Source: Gari tellinella (Eukaryota; Mollusca; Bivalvia; Cardiida; Psammobiidae). Taken from it: a DNA stretch of 64,000 nucleotides. The notes under the pieces were generated by a model. It worked only from the letters and a program-made list of their open reading frames with translations, did not search any database and was not told where the DNA came from. Below are positions 55,487-64,000 of the stretch, in pieces; positions within the stretch are counted from its first letter, which is position 1; every line of letters starts with the position of its first letter. Where the stretch lies: the NCBI GenBank assembly GCA_922989275.2, contig OV277868.1, forward strand, positions 78,668,216 to 78,732,215, in the 5' to 3' direction. The position numbers were made by a program, and so were the translations under genes.

Positions 55487-55739
55487 CAGGGCTGCCATTT
55501 CTCCGGATGTTTCCTAAATCTTCGGATTTTTTTCTAGTTCCTGGTAGCTTAAAGCAGATTGACAGTAAAGCAGAACGCGCCTTAAGGCGCATTCTGCATT
55601 ACTGTTAACCTGCTTTAAGCAACCATGTGTCAACAAAACTAGAAACAGGCGATGAGGAAAAGGTACGATTCGTAAAATCGCACTTGAAAATGCAACTTTG
55701 GAAATCTTAGGATTTTTAAGTCAACGTATGGCAGCCCTG
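55487..55739. mobile_element. MITE family B copy
   Basis: CAGGGCTGCCATTTCTCC and GTATGGCAGCCCTG at the ends, and the family A-type core with GAACGCGCCTTAAGGCGC. Confidence 0.88.
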
Positions 55740-56052
55740 TAATTCCAATGATAAAGCAAACAGTGCAGACCATGAGACGCCGCGTAACGCAGTGTCTGAT
55801 TAAGGTCTGCACTGTTTGTCAATGTCCACCTTAGTAGACACTAGGGGTGCAATAACATGTAGAAAATGACAGCTCTTAGAAAGTTCTCACTATTTATTTT
55901 TATCTGAGTGGCGATTGGTGACCTGGCGTTTGATCTGGTTCCAAACGTTTTGCAATACATATATACTGTTTTAGCACAAAACGCGTATATTTTCGGGAAA
56001 ATAGCGCCTTCTACACTTAATACATGAATGGATAGTGGCGAGGTAAAGCGCT

Positions 56053-56269
56053 TTGGCAAACACTTTAGATCCTAATCGGACGCCGAGTTAAGCAGCGTCT
56101 GATCAGGGTCTAAACTGTTTGACTCTTATTTCAAAAGGTCGTCAGACATACTGCCTTAAATCTAACTTTGAAACAATATTGCAGACAACATTATTGGAGT
56201 AGACGACAGACGACGGTGTCGAGGTAAAATATCGACATTCATGGTAAAATTGGCAAAGAAGGATTTAAG
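56053..56269. mobile_element. MITE family D copy
   Basis: TTAGATCCTAATCGGACGCC and mirror, then GCAGACAACATTATTGGAG and CAAAGAAGGATTTAAG. Confidence 0.7.
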
Positions 56270-56595
56270 GCAGTATTATGGTACACTAAATATGACACTA
56301 TAATGATATTGAATAATTATATTAAACGGGGAACATTTACGCCTTAACGTACGTTCGTGCTGATTTAATTTTAAATAGGTTTGCACATTGTATAATTATG
56401 CTTGTATCATGGTTAGGTTTAACATAATAAAGTGTGTCTATATTGCTATACTTTGTTTCGTTATTATAGCTAAAATGAGTTCAATTTATATACAAGTCTT
56501 ACTATCACAGGGTAGACTCGTCTGACATAGTTAAAACATTATTCTTGCTCGTCTAACCCATTTATACGGGGATATTGCAATGACGTCTCTTTGTA

Positions 56596-56845
56596 TACAG
56601 TGGATAATCTGTTATTCTTTCCCGTTTAAACGCAAACGTACGCAAACGCAAAACACTAAAACGTAGAAAAGTACAACTTTTGGACAATTCTGATAATTCA
56701 TGTTTATCTTGGTGGCAAACAGTTTGGAGCCAGATCAGACGCCGGGTTACCCGGCGTCTGATCTGGCTCCGAACAGTTTGCACTGCAAATAATAGATTTA
56801 GCGTAAACGCGCTTATTGGGAAAGAATAACAGATTCTCCACTGTA
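56596..56845 (-). mobile_element. MITE family C copy
   Basis: TACAGTGGATAATCTG and GATTCTCCACTGTA, 250 bp, core around GACGCCGGGTTACCCGGCG. Confidence 0.92.
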
Positions 56846-58119
56846 TGTATACATTGTACTAGCTGAAAATTTTCATTGCATACACTCAGAGGATCTTCTA
56901 ACCGATCACTTTTCAAACTCAAATTTATCGAAATAGGAAATGACACACTAACGTAATCAATTTTGTTTCAAATACAAATGTTGAATGTGCATTGAATCGA
57001 ATTATTAAATTTTGAGTCTCTCTGTACATGTACGTTTCGTCACACCTCCAAATTTGACGATTTAAGTATTTTGCACGTGCGAAGCGTGTATGGGGACATT
57101 GATAAACATGGCTTTTGATTATTTGTTGGTCATCAATCGTCCTAACAGAAAATTATTTAACATGTCGAAAATGCGGATTGTACTAATCACAAGAGCACTC
57201 GACATGTTGGGTTCAGAGCCAGCGTGAAATACCACGTTAAAGTCATGGACATTTTACGTCCTGGGTGCTCTAAAATTGTTTACATTAAACATCAATATGT
57301 TATTTCACCAACTGAAACGCATTTCAACATGTTTTTCGCTAATATCTGCTTGTTGTGAGGAAATTTTGTCTGACCGGAAGTGTAGAGATATGTCATTAGC
57401 GCCTACAGATGAAAAACTCGCTATACGGAATCTTTCATTTTGGTCACCACACACTCGCTCGTATGCCACTTGTTTTGAAATAACATCAGTCATACTGCCT
57501 TAAATCTTACCTTGAAATGATATTGCAGACAGCAATATTGAACCAGACGACAATACTATTAAGTCGGAGAAGGGTCAAAATCATCACAATCAATTTGATC
57601 ATGAAAGGGTTAAGCCCCAGAAGCACTCCAATGTAGAAAGGTCCCTGTGGCTGAACATAGGTAATGGTTTAATTAATTGTATATCGCCATATTTTAACTT
57701 GCAATTCGTGAGTTCGAGTTACCAATGTTAGAATATGCAATGCAGAATTCTTTATTCTTTCATAAATACACGCGATTATACTAAAATGTTATAAAATGTA
57801 ACACTTTGGAGCCTGAATGAAACCGGGTAACCTGGCATTAAATAGGCTTAAACTGTTTTCTATTCAGATTAAAGCTAACAATTCATGAACATTGTTATTT
57901 TCTCCATTATGTTATAGTCCGTATACGCCTAGGTATGTTTAAACCGGAAGAAATATCAATTCAAGATCAAATCGTTGAAATTTCTGTTTTTTATATTAGA
58001 GAGTCGAACTCGTAACCCAGCGGGAATGAAACAATTAAAAACAGTTTATGTTGTATACCCTTTAGATACTGGGCTTTTTCTGAAATGGCTCATTATCGGA
58101 ACGTTGAACGAGACACACT
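56846..58119. other. Spacer with one MITE D fragment
   Basis: At 57472-57613 TGCCTTAAATCTTACCTTG, GCAGACAGCAATATTG and CATGAAAGGGTTAAG are the right half of a family D. No gene is seen in the rest. Confidence 0.5.
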
Positions 58120-58350
58120 TTAACACTTTCATTGTCAAAGTTATCGTGAGCTTCTTACCCCCTCACTACCATCTTTCCTCTGATTCAATATTCTTGTTTT
58201 CACTATTGTTTCAAAGTTAGATTGAAGAAATTATGTCTGACGAAATATCAAAACGACTGTCAAACTGTTTGGATACGTTACGCGGCGTCTGATCAGGATC
58301 AAAACTGTTTGCCAATATATTTGTTGCATCATTGACAGTGACATGGTTAA
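58120..58350. mobile_element. MITE family D copy
   Basis: TTAACACTTTCATTGTC and GACAGTGACATGGTTAA. The left core arm has lost GATCAGACGCC. Confidence 0.75.
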
Positions 58351-58514
58351 TCAGGTCTTAAACGTCACGCATATTTTGAAAAAAATACCAGGAAATACTT
58401 GAATTTCCCTTGCATTACATCGCGTACCTCTAAAAACTTTAACATACAATTCCAGTTTCGATATACGTCTAGTATAATTATGACTATTTAGAGACGTATT
58501 TTCAGTATAGTACA

Positions 58515-58774
58515 TACAGTGGAGAATCTGTTATTCTTTCCCAATAAACGCGTTTACGCTAAAACTATTATTTCTATTGCAAACAGTTTGGAGCCAGATC
58601 AGACGCCGGGTAACCCGGCGTCTGATCAGGCTCCAAACTGTTTGCCACCAAGATAAACATGAATTATCAGAATTGTCAAAAAGTGATACTTTTCTACGTT
58701 GTAGTGTTTTGCGTTTGCCTACGTTTGCGTACGTTTGCGTTTAAACGGGAAAGAATAACAGATTCTCCACTGTA
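58515..58774 (+). mobile_element. MITE family C copy
   Basis: TACAGTGGAGAATCTG and GATTCTCCACTGTA. At 260 bp it is longer than its relatives by one extra GTTTGCGTACGTTT-type subterminal unit. Confidence 0.92.
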
Positions 58775-59032
58775 CCCTGATTAAAAAGGTCCTATAGATG
58801 CCCTTCTGAGCTTGGTCTACACTGTTTGCATACGATTATTGTACATTTCACAAGGACATTGCTTTTGTAAATGACGGATAAAGTCTTCTCAAGAGTTAAT
58901 GGGTAAAAGTCACATATTTCTTTTATTCTATTAATGTATAGGCAAACATTTAAAAAAAAATGTGTGAAAGTTTGCCATTGAACTGAACCCATATAGACGG
59001 GTTATTCGGCAGAAGCCATTTGATATATGGTC

Positions 59033-59282
59033 TACAGTGGAGAATCTGTTATTCTTTCCCAATAAACGCGTTTACGCTAAAACTATTATTTGCAGTGCAA
59101 ACAGTTTGGAGCCAGATCAGACGCCGGGTAACCCGGCGTCTGATCAGGCTCCGAACTGTTTGCCACCAAGATAAACAAGAATTATCAGAAATGTCCAAAA
59201 GTTGTTCTTTTCTAGGTTTTAGTGCTTTGCGTTTGCGTACGTTTGCGTTTAAACGGGAAAGAATAACAGATTCTCCACTGTA
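59033..59282 (+). mobile_element. MITE family C copy beside the sulfotransferase stop
   Basis: 250 bp, the usual ends and core. It lies 16 bases beyond the stop codon of the minus-strand sulfotransferase, so any 3'UTR must begin inside it or cross it. Confidence 0.92.
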
Positions 59283-59298
59283 TATATATCCAGTGATA

Positions 59299-59414
59299 TT
59301 AACTTTGTGCATATGTCAACTGTATTTTGCTGTCCTTCATTTCTTGTTCCCAATATTTGTCGAATTGTTCATTCTGTGCCACAGTGAACCAGTTCATCCA
59401 ATCTCCGACTTGTC
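59299..59414 (-). CDS. Sulfotransferase terminal exon
   Basis: The acceptor is CTTCAATTTCAG before GACAAGTCGG. With the G carried from the previous exon it reads GQVGDWMNWFTVAQNEQFDK and ends in YAQS then TAA. This is the RKGxxGDW-FTVAQNE end of SULTs. Confidence 0.9.
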
Positions 59415-62400
59415 CTGAAATTGAAGAAATACAGTCCAGCCTCGATATCTCTAACTCGCTTTACCCTTGCACTCTCAATGACGTCATAAATGACGTCATA
59501 AAGCGCATTTGCAAACAGTGTTGATCTTTATCAGACGCAGCGTAACGCGGCGTCTGATCAGGATCAAAACTGTTTGCCACTTGTTTTGAAATAGTGTCAG
59601 TTATACTTCATTAAATCTTACATTGAAACGATATTGCAGACAACAATATTGAAACAGACAACAATATGGCGGTGAAGGGATAAAAACCTCACGATAAATT
59701 TGATCATGAAAGGGTAGATACTGATATTTGTTACCATATAGTAAAACCCTCTAGTACGACCAAAAACTTTGTTAAACTATTACATCGCTCCCTCTCTACA
59801 ACGACGGCCACTGGGAAACAATAGTTGTGTGCGAATTTCGGAGGGAGTCGTTATAGGGAGGACATTGGTTTACAATTGCAAAAAGCTTGAATCCAGATCA
59901 GACGCCGCGTTACGCGGCGTCTGATCTGGATTCAAGCTGTTTGCAAATGTTGCCAATCCCCCTATAACGACTCCCTTCGAACCACTCACACAATGTTTAT
60001 CTCCCATTGGATGTCGTTGTAGAGAGGGGGCGCTGTATTAGCTGTCACTTATTTACATACAGTAAATTATCATTCTCTTTTGGGATGTCGTTAACTAGAT
60101 ATTTCACTTTACTTTTTATCTACCTTTTCTTAAAAAGTGAAAACCGTCTTTGCTAAATTCTTCAAGTAGTGCTTTCGGTATGATTCCTCTTTTCGCCATG
60201 GCGTCAAATCCGCATTTTTCCACTACACTCTGACAAAGGTCTTCGTCGGCGTCTACTCCGAGAAAATTGGCAAGTTTCTTTACCTCTGTCAGTCCATTCT
60301 AAAATTGGCAAGTCAATCTAGTATTAAGCTTCAACTAAATTAAGTGGACCAGAGACATTTCATGGTAAAATACTGCTTAATACCCGACAAAAACAATTCA
60401 ACAAGCTTCTTAGGAAACTAAGAATGCGACAAACATCGCATATTAAATCAAATTCTGATATATCTGAAACTTATTGACATATTTCACTGTCTATGTCAAA
60501 CATGTAAGCTAAACCTGATGTGAGTTATTTAATTTAATTTGATTGAAGGTCATTAACAGGAAACTCAAATTATTATTAACTCAAGTTTAGTAACTTTTGG
60601 ATCACGTTGACAGATTTCATTTTGTTTCTCAAAATAATACAAGCTATAATGTGTACGAATTTTTATACCGGTAAATGCCAAATCACAAACGTCCAAGATA
60701 CTATGTGGAGAATAAAAAAACAACAATTTTCTAAATCTGATAACTCTTGAACTCATTTACAAGTTCGGTTATCGAAGTTATAATGCGAAAAGAAAACAAA
60801 TAATAAAACGACTGACACATTTAAGAACATTATCGGCTTATTATAGGGCATCCGTATCTCGATACAAAACACTTATGATGAAACGCAGGAAAAATACGGA
60901 ATCCGAACTGGATTTTACAGTGGCTAAGATGAAAATGTTTGCTTCAGGACATTTCCTTGCACACCTATTACAGTGTATTCCTATGTAATACAGTGAACCC
61001 CAAATAAACCGGACATCTGTGGGGAAAAAAAAGTCCGGTTTAACCCTTTCCCCCATAGAAGCGCCTTTTAGCGAATTTCATTTATTCCTCCGTTGAAGAA
61101 AATAATTCCAATTTAATCTGTCATGAATATATATGATGGGGAATATTTTCTATATTCTAGCACATGGAAGCTTAAAGCAGGCTGAAAGTAAAGCAGAATG
61201 CGCCTTAAGGCGCATTCTGCTTTACTTTTAACCTGCTTTAATTAGCCACCTATCTTTAATACTATAAATAGGCTATCAGGTAAAGGTTTAAAGGGGTTTC
61301 CAGTTCAGAGGGGTTTTAACTCATAACACAATACATGTAGCTTGTTTCTAGTGTTGAATATAGCTGACCACTTAAAGCAGGTTAAAAGTAAACCTGCTTT
61401 AAGCTATCATCTACTAGAATACAGAAATTAGTTCTGATTATACATATTCTTGAATGTATTGTCTTACGTGTAGGAATAAATTAAAGGCGTATTTATGGTG
61501 AAATGGGGTAAAAAGAAAAAAGGGGGATTGAAACGAAACGGGACTAAATGTTTTTACCGGTTTAGAGAGAATTCCGGTATTAACCCTTTACCTGTTAGCC
61601 TGTTTCTAGTTTTGAAGACATGTGGCCACTTAAAGCAGGTTGAAAGTAAAGCAGAATGTGCCTTAAGGCACATTCTGCTTTACTTTCAGCCTGCTTGAAG
61701 CTAAAATCTGCTATGTAATATAAAATATTTGTAATGGTAATTGTTCATGAGGGTATAAACTGGAACTATTTTCCTCAGCGGAGGAATAAATTAAATACGC
61801 TAAAAGTCGCTTCTATGGGGGAAAGGGTTAAGAGGTTCCGGTTTGGAGGGGTTCCGCTGTATAGTGATACAACTACTCGCCAGTTTTAGGTCTTCGTAAT
61901 GAAGAAGGTGGAGTGGAAATCCTACACCATCAGCTATGGCTTTCTCAAACTCCTTAAGGTAGTCCGTGTACATACCATACTCCACTGTGAAAAACAAAAA
62001 ATGCATGGTAATGTAGAACGATGGAAATACTCCGATTTATATATAGTGTCGGTAGAGATATACACCAATATAGGAACATCAACATATCATTGGTCATTAA
62101 CAAGGAACAAAGATTATAAAGCGTTAGCGTTGAGTCTGAGGTCGTTCTAAAGCATTTGATATATCAGATTAAGCTTTTGCTCAAATCCGATCAATCAAAT
62201 GCTTTAGAACGACCACAGACGCGGTTCAAACGCGTTATTACCCTTCGCCTTTATATGCAACACATACTTTCTATCGAAAGGTGTTTCGTTTTGTTAATTA
62301 CATTATTTCTGACGTGATCTTTTCTGATATTTCAAATGAGAAACATTCCAGTTTCCTGTCAAGTCTATGTCATTTACAGTCGAACTTCGATATCTCGAAC

Positions 62401-64000
62401 TCGCTTGACTCGAACTAACCGGTATTTCGACACATGAATTACATTATTTCATGTTCGGTTCAGTTAAGAAATGAATTGCGTACTTCCGGCATTCATGAGC
62501 TGATGGCACTTCCATGCTTTTACTAGCAAAGTGCGTGAAGCCCGAAGGGCTTCTCGCTTAACTTTGCTAGTAAAAGCATGGAAGTGCCATCAGCTCATGA
62601 ATAACGGAAGTACGCAATTTATTTCTTATATTTATATTCCAGTGTGAGCTGAGAAATGAACCAGAAATGTACATAACCGTTCTAATAGACACTTTGCCCG
62701 TTGCTATGCTTGCTAATATTAGGGAGATCTCATATTATAATTACTGGATAAATTTAGACTTTTAACCGGTAAACTTTCTCGTTATGTTTAAAACCCCTTT
62801 TGAGACATTTAAAAGCACACGAATTTACGAAATATTTGTATTATAAGCATCTTAAATTTAGTTCGCATTTTTCAAAACCGATTTACTCACACGCCATACT
62901 TGATTACTCCGCGTTAACCACGCCTACCATACGGACTTCTCTGTATCGATTTGAAAGTGATCAGTATAGCTCCGCCCTAAACCAGGCGGCTAGAACTGGA
63001 TTTTAAGTGAGCATTCATTGAAATATGCAAGTCTCTTTTTAGATTAGTGTTATATAAGGACAATGCGGGGCGAATGTAAATATTCGAAAATATCCGTAGT
63101 TCAAAGTTAAAACGTGGCTAAGCCACGTTTTTACTTTGAACTACGGGTATGTTTGACATAACCGAGTTCGAGATATCGACGTTCGCCTGTATAACTATTT
63201 ATGGTTGAGAATTACATGTAATTTCAAAGCGACAAACAGTAAAGACCCTGGTCAGAGCGTTCCTGTAGGAACCCACTGATCTGAATCTACATTGCTGGAA
63301 TAAAGCAAATGTACTCTACTCAGGAACACTGCTTATAAATGACAAGACTATTCGTCATAAGGTTCGAATATGTTAATATGTAAGAAATAACTACAATGAA
63401 ACAAAACAAATACATGTGACTATGGTGTGATATGGTTTTACACTTATTACCAAACCCTGATTGTGGACATTATTAGACATCAAATGATGTACCCTTGATC
63501 TTGAACTATACCTAAAATATATGTTTCATCTACTGTGTGAGCACTAATTGATATGAGGTTATATACCAATAGTTAAAGAAATCCGATAATAATTATACAC
63601 GTAAATGTGCAGAAAATTCGTTCGTACTCATCCCCTTCCGACCCCTATAAATAGACTGGAGTTGTAGAAATATAAATCCATATAAGATGATATCTGGGAA
63701 CGATCTCAGATTGATCACAAATGCTATAAAACCTTGGGTCTTGAAGACACTATGACTTATGTGTCTTCGCGCCATTTAATGATGTAATTTTTTCTAACGT
63801 TTTCATACTTACTTTCTCCCTTAAGGTAAAGCTGGAACCAGTCCTTCCATTCTCCATTGTAACCATAAATGCGAAGTCCTCTGACATGGTTATAGTAGCT
63901 AACTAACGTGTCTTTAGGATTGCGCACTATCAAAACAGTTCGTAACTTCTTCTCCTTCAGGTCTTTAGGTAAATGCCTATTAGGACAAACGGTCAAGAAC
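59299..64000 (-). CDS. Cytosolic sulfotransferase (SULT-like), last four exons, 5' end outside window
   Basis: Four exons on the minus strand join in phase: 63813-64000 (edge), 61881-61984, 60124-60298 and 59299-59414 (TAA at 59299). The encoded parts are in canonical SULT order: HLPKDL, the PAPS 3'-phosphate segment LIVRNPKDTLVSYY (Arg and Ser), GEWKDWFQLYLKGE, HYEDLKL, VKKLANFLGVDAD, and RKGQVGDWMNWFTVAQNE. Known SULTs transfer sulfate from PAPS to small hydroxyl or amine acceptors in the cytosol; the acceptor cannot be guessed. The P-loop-like TYPKSGTTW region should lie beyond the right edge. Oddities: the usual Lys after GDW is Met, which also alters the KxxxTVxxxE dimer motif; the second intron appears to be GC-AG; introns are packed with MITEs. 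It is the only clear host-type gene in the window. Confidence 0.9.
59460..59716. mobile_element. MITE family D in sulfotransferase intron
   Basis: TTTACCCTTGCACTCTC with a doubled AATGACGTCATAA, core TTATCAGACGCAGCG and mirror, then CATGAAAGGGTAG. Confidence 0.8.
59781..60037. mobile_element. MITE family G in sulfotransferase intron
   Basis: TACATCGCTCCCTCTC and GAGAGGGGGCGCTGTA. The core is a perfect-looking hairpin of AGCTTGAATCCAGATCAGAC and its complement. It is a 257-bp symmetrical form in which both flanks are left-end type. Confidence 0.9.
60124..60298 (-). CDS. Sulfotransferase penultimate exon
   Basis: It encodes NGLTEVKKLANFLGVDADE through GIIPKALLEEF and FHFLRK plus one base. Acceptor CCAATTTTAG, donor AAAAG/GTAGAT. 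If unspliced it would stop after FLRKGR, but the phase-matched next exon favours splicing. Confidence 0.88.
60299..60988. other. Sulfotransferase intron, AT-rich part
   Basis: No element or gene is recognised before the MITE K boundary. Confidence 0.5.
61040..61291. mobile_element. MITE family A, complete, nested in K
   Basis: TTAACCCTTTCCCCC to CAGGTAAAGGTTTAA, core around GCGCCTTAAGGCGC. Confidence 0.9.
61330..61507. mobile_element. MITE family A, core-deleted, nested in K
   Basis: AGCAGGTTAAAAGTAAACCTGC shows the hairpin tip deleted so that the two arms meet directly. The flanks are recognisable but diverged. Confidence 0.7.
61580..61831. mobile_element. MITE family A, complete, nested in K
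   Basis: TTAACCCTTTACCTG to GGGGGAAAGGGTTAA, core around GTGCCTTAAGGCAC, in the orientation opposite to the copy at 61040. Confidence 0.9.
61881..61984 (-). CDS. Sulfotransferase exon with HYEDLKL
   Basis: Acceptor TTGTTTTTCACAG. Joined with the preceding A it reads MEYGMYTDYLKEFEKA through GFPLHLLHYEDLKL. The in-phase end is at CTG followed by GCGAGT, a GC donor. The GT five bases on (GTAGTT) would break the frame of the next exon. Confidence 0.85.
62376..63191. mobile_element. MITE family H interrupted in sulfotransferase intron
   Basis: TACAGTCGAACTTCGATATC at the left and GTTCGAGATATCGACGTTCG then CCTGTA at the right. The right part has its own palindrome GTTAAAACGTGGC/GCCACGTTTTTAC. 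The middle (62467-63080) is foreign. Confidence 0.8.
62467..62628. mobile_element. 162-bp near-perfect palindrome nested in MITE H
   Basis: AAGAAATGAATTGCGTACTTC mirrors GAAGTACGCAATTTATTTCTT, and CTTTTACTAGCAAAGT mirrors ACTTTGCTAGTAAAAG around GAAGCCCGAAGGGCTTC. It is a foldback element; no second copy is seen in the window. Confidence 0.85.
63192..63812. other. Sulfotransferase intron, family I fragment
   Basis: ACCCTGGTCAGAGCGTTCC with its mirror near 63250 is a decayed family I core. No coding signal is seen otherwise. Confidence 0.5.
63813..64000 (-). CDS. Sulfotransferase exon with PAPS-binding RNPKD (cut by window edge)
   Basis: It encodes CPNRHLPKDLKEKKLRTVL, IVRNPKDTLVSYYNHVRGL and EWKDWFQLYLKGE. 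The donor is GAAA/GTAAGTATG, a strong consensus. The exon continues beyond base 64000. Confidence 0.9.

Larger units (their letters stand above)
60989..61861. mobile_element. MITE family K shell containing three MITE A
   Basis: TACAGTGAACCCCAAATAAAC and TTTGGAGGGGTTCCGCTGTA are inverted ends with TA target. Inside are three family A elements separated by pieces of K such as GTCCGGTT, AGGGGTTTCCAGTTC and ACCGGTTTAGAGAG. Confidence 0.8.

Noticed and set aside
7470..59282. Perfect hairpins as bacterial-type terminators or attenuators
   Set aside because: They lie at the centres of MITEs with target duplications, in a genome with spliced genes.
59020..59418. 132-codon + frame, and similar frames sharing RITDSPLY at 7255, 12217, 33341 and 56562
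   Set aside because: They are translations of MITE C copies; the one at 59020 also overlaps the real minus-strand sulfotransferase exon.
1..64000. The whole window as bacterial DNA carrying a defence island
   Set aside because: OLD genes suggest it, but spliced sulfotransferase exons, SINEs, a LINE tail, miniature LTR elements and TA/TTAA MITEs in and between the OLD genes argue for a eukaryotic chromosome.

Overview
The window looks like nuclear DNA of a marine invertebrate, most likely a bivalve mollusc. It is AT-rich and gene-poor, has an ordinary multi-exon animal-type gene (a cytosolic sulfotransferase), tRNA-derived SINEs, a LINE tail, two miniature LTR elements and dozens of short inverted-repeat transposons (MITEs). 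The species is an inference from texture; no marker gene proves it.

The main content is a head-to-tail array of four long, single-exon reading frames on the + strand (1656, 13250, 29860 and 48220). Each encodes a 630-800 residue protein of the OLD (overcoming-lysogenization-defect) / GajA type: an N-terminal ABC-ATPase head with a perfect P-loop, then a C-terminal TOPRIM nuclease domain with its Glu and DxD motifs. This family is known mainly from bacteria, archaea and phages, where it acts in anti-phage defence (Gabija GajA, P2 Old). A tandem, diversifying family in an animal is the most notable object here. Copies 2 and 3 look intact, copy 4 is intact but divergent, and copy 1 has a one-base deletion near its 3' end plus a MITE over its stop codon. 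Copies 1-3 sit in related duplication blocks: about 11.2-28.5 kb is paralogous to about 28.5-47.2 kb, and the left 11 kb is a more diverged relative.

Layout: 0-0.5 kb GC-rich repeat patch; 0.5-5.1 kb OLD copy 1 unit; 5.1-12.2 kb MITE field with a SINE; 12.2-15.7 kb OLD copy 2 unit; 15.7-23 kb MITE field; 23-26.3 kb mostly featureless with one SINE; 26.3-28.2 kb nested MITEs and a miniature LTR element carrying a tRNA-like sequence in each LTR; 28.5-33.1 kb OLD copy 3 unit; 33.1-36.9 kb MITEs; 36.9-42.8 kb one large element with terminal inverted repeats of about 300 bp, a 6-bp target duplication, a CTCTGT microsatellite and a satellite of about 162-bp units; 42.8-46.5 kb MITE-rich paralogue of 20-23 kb; 46.6-47.1 kb second miniature LTR element; 47.2-47.9 kb LINE tail; 48.2-50.2 kb OLD copy 4; 50.3-59.2 kb MITE field; 59.3-64.0 kb the last four exons of a minus-strand sulfotransferase that continues off the right edge.

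MITE family names used below are local: A (TTAA target, core hairpin with GCAGAATGCGCC), B (ends CAGGGCTGCCA), C (ends TACAGTGGAGAATC), D (ends TTAACCCTTTCACTG), E (ends TTAATCCTTATCCTG), F (ends TACAGTAAAACCTCTC), G (ends TACAGCGCTCCCTCTC), H (ends TACAGTCGAACTTCGA), I (core CTGATCAGAGGGCTCC), J (TTAACCCATTTATACCC), K (ends TACAGCGGAACCCC), L (ends CAGGGGCCCGTTTCAT), M (ends TTAACCCTCATCCGGACC). Families C, D, E, G and J have unrelated ends but share one central palindrome built around GATCAGACGCCG.
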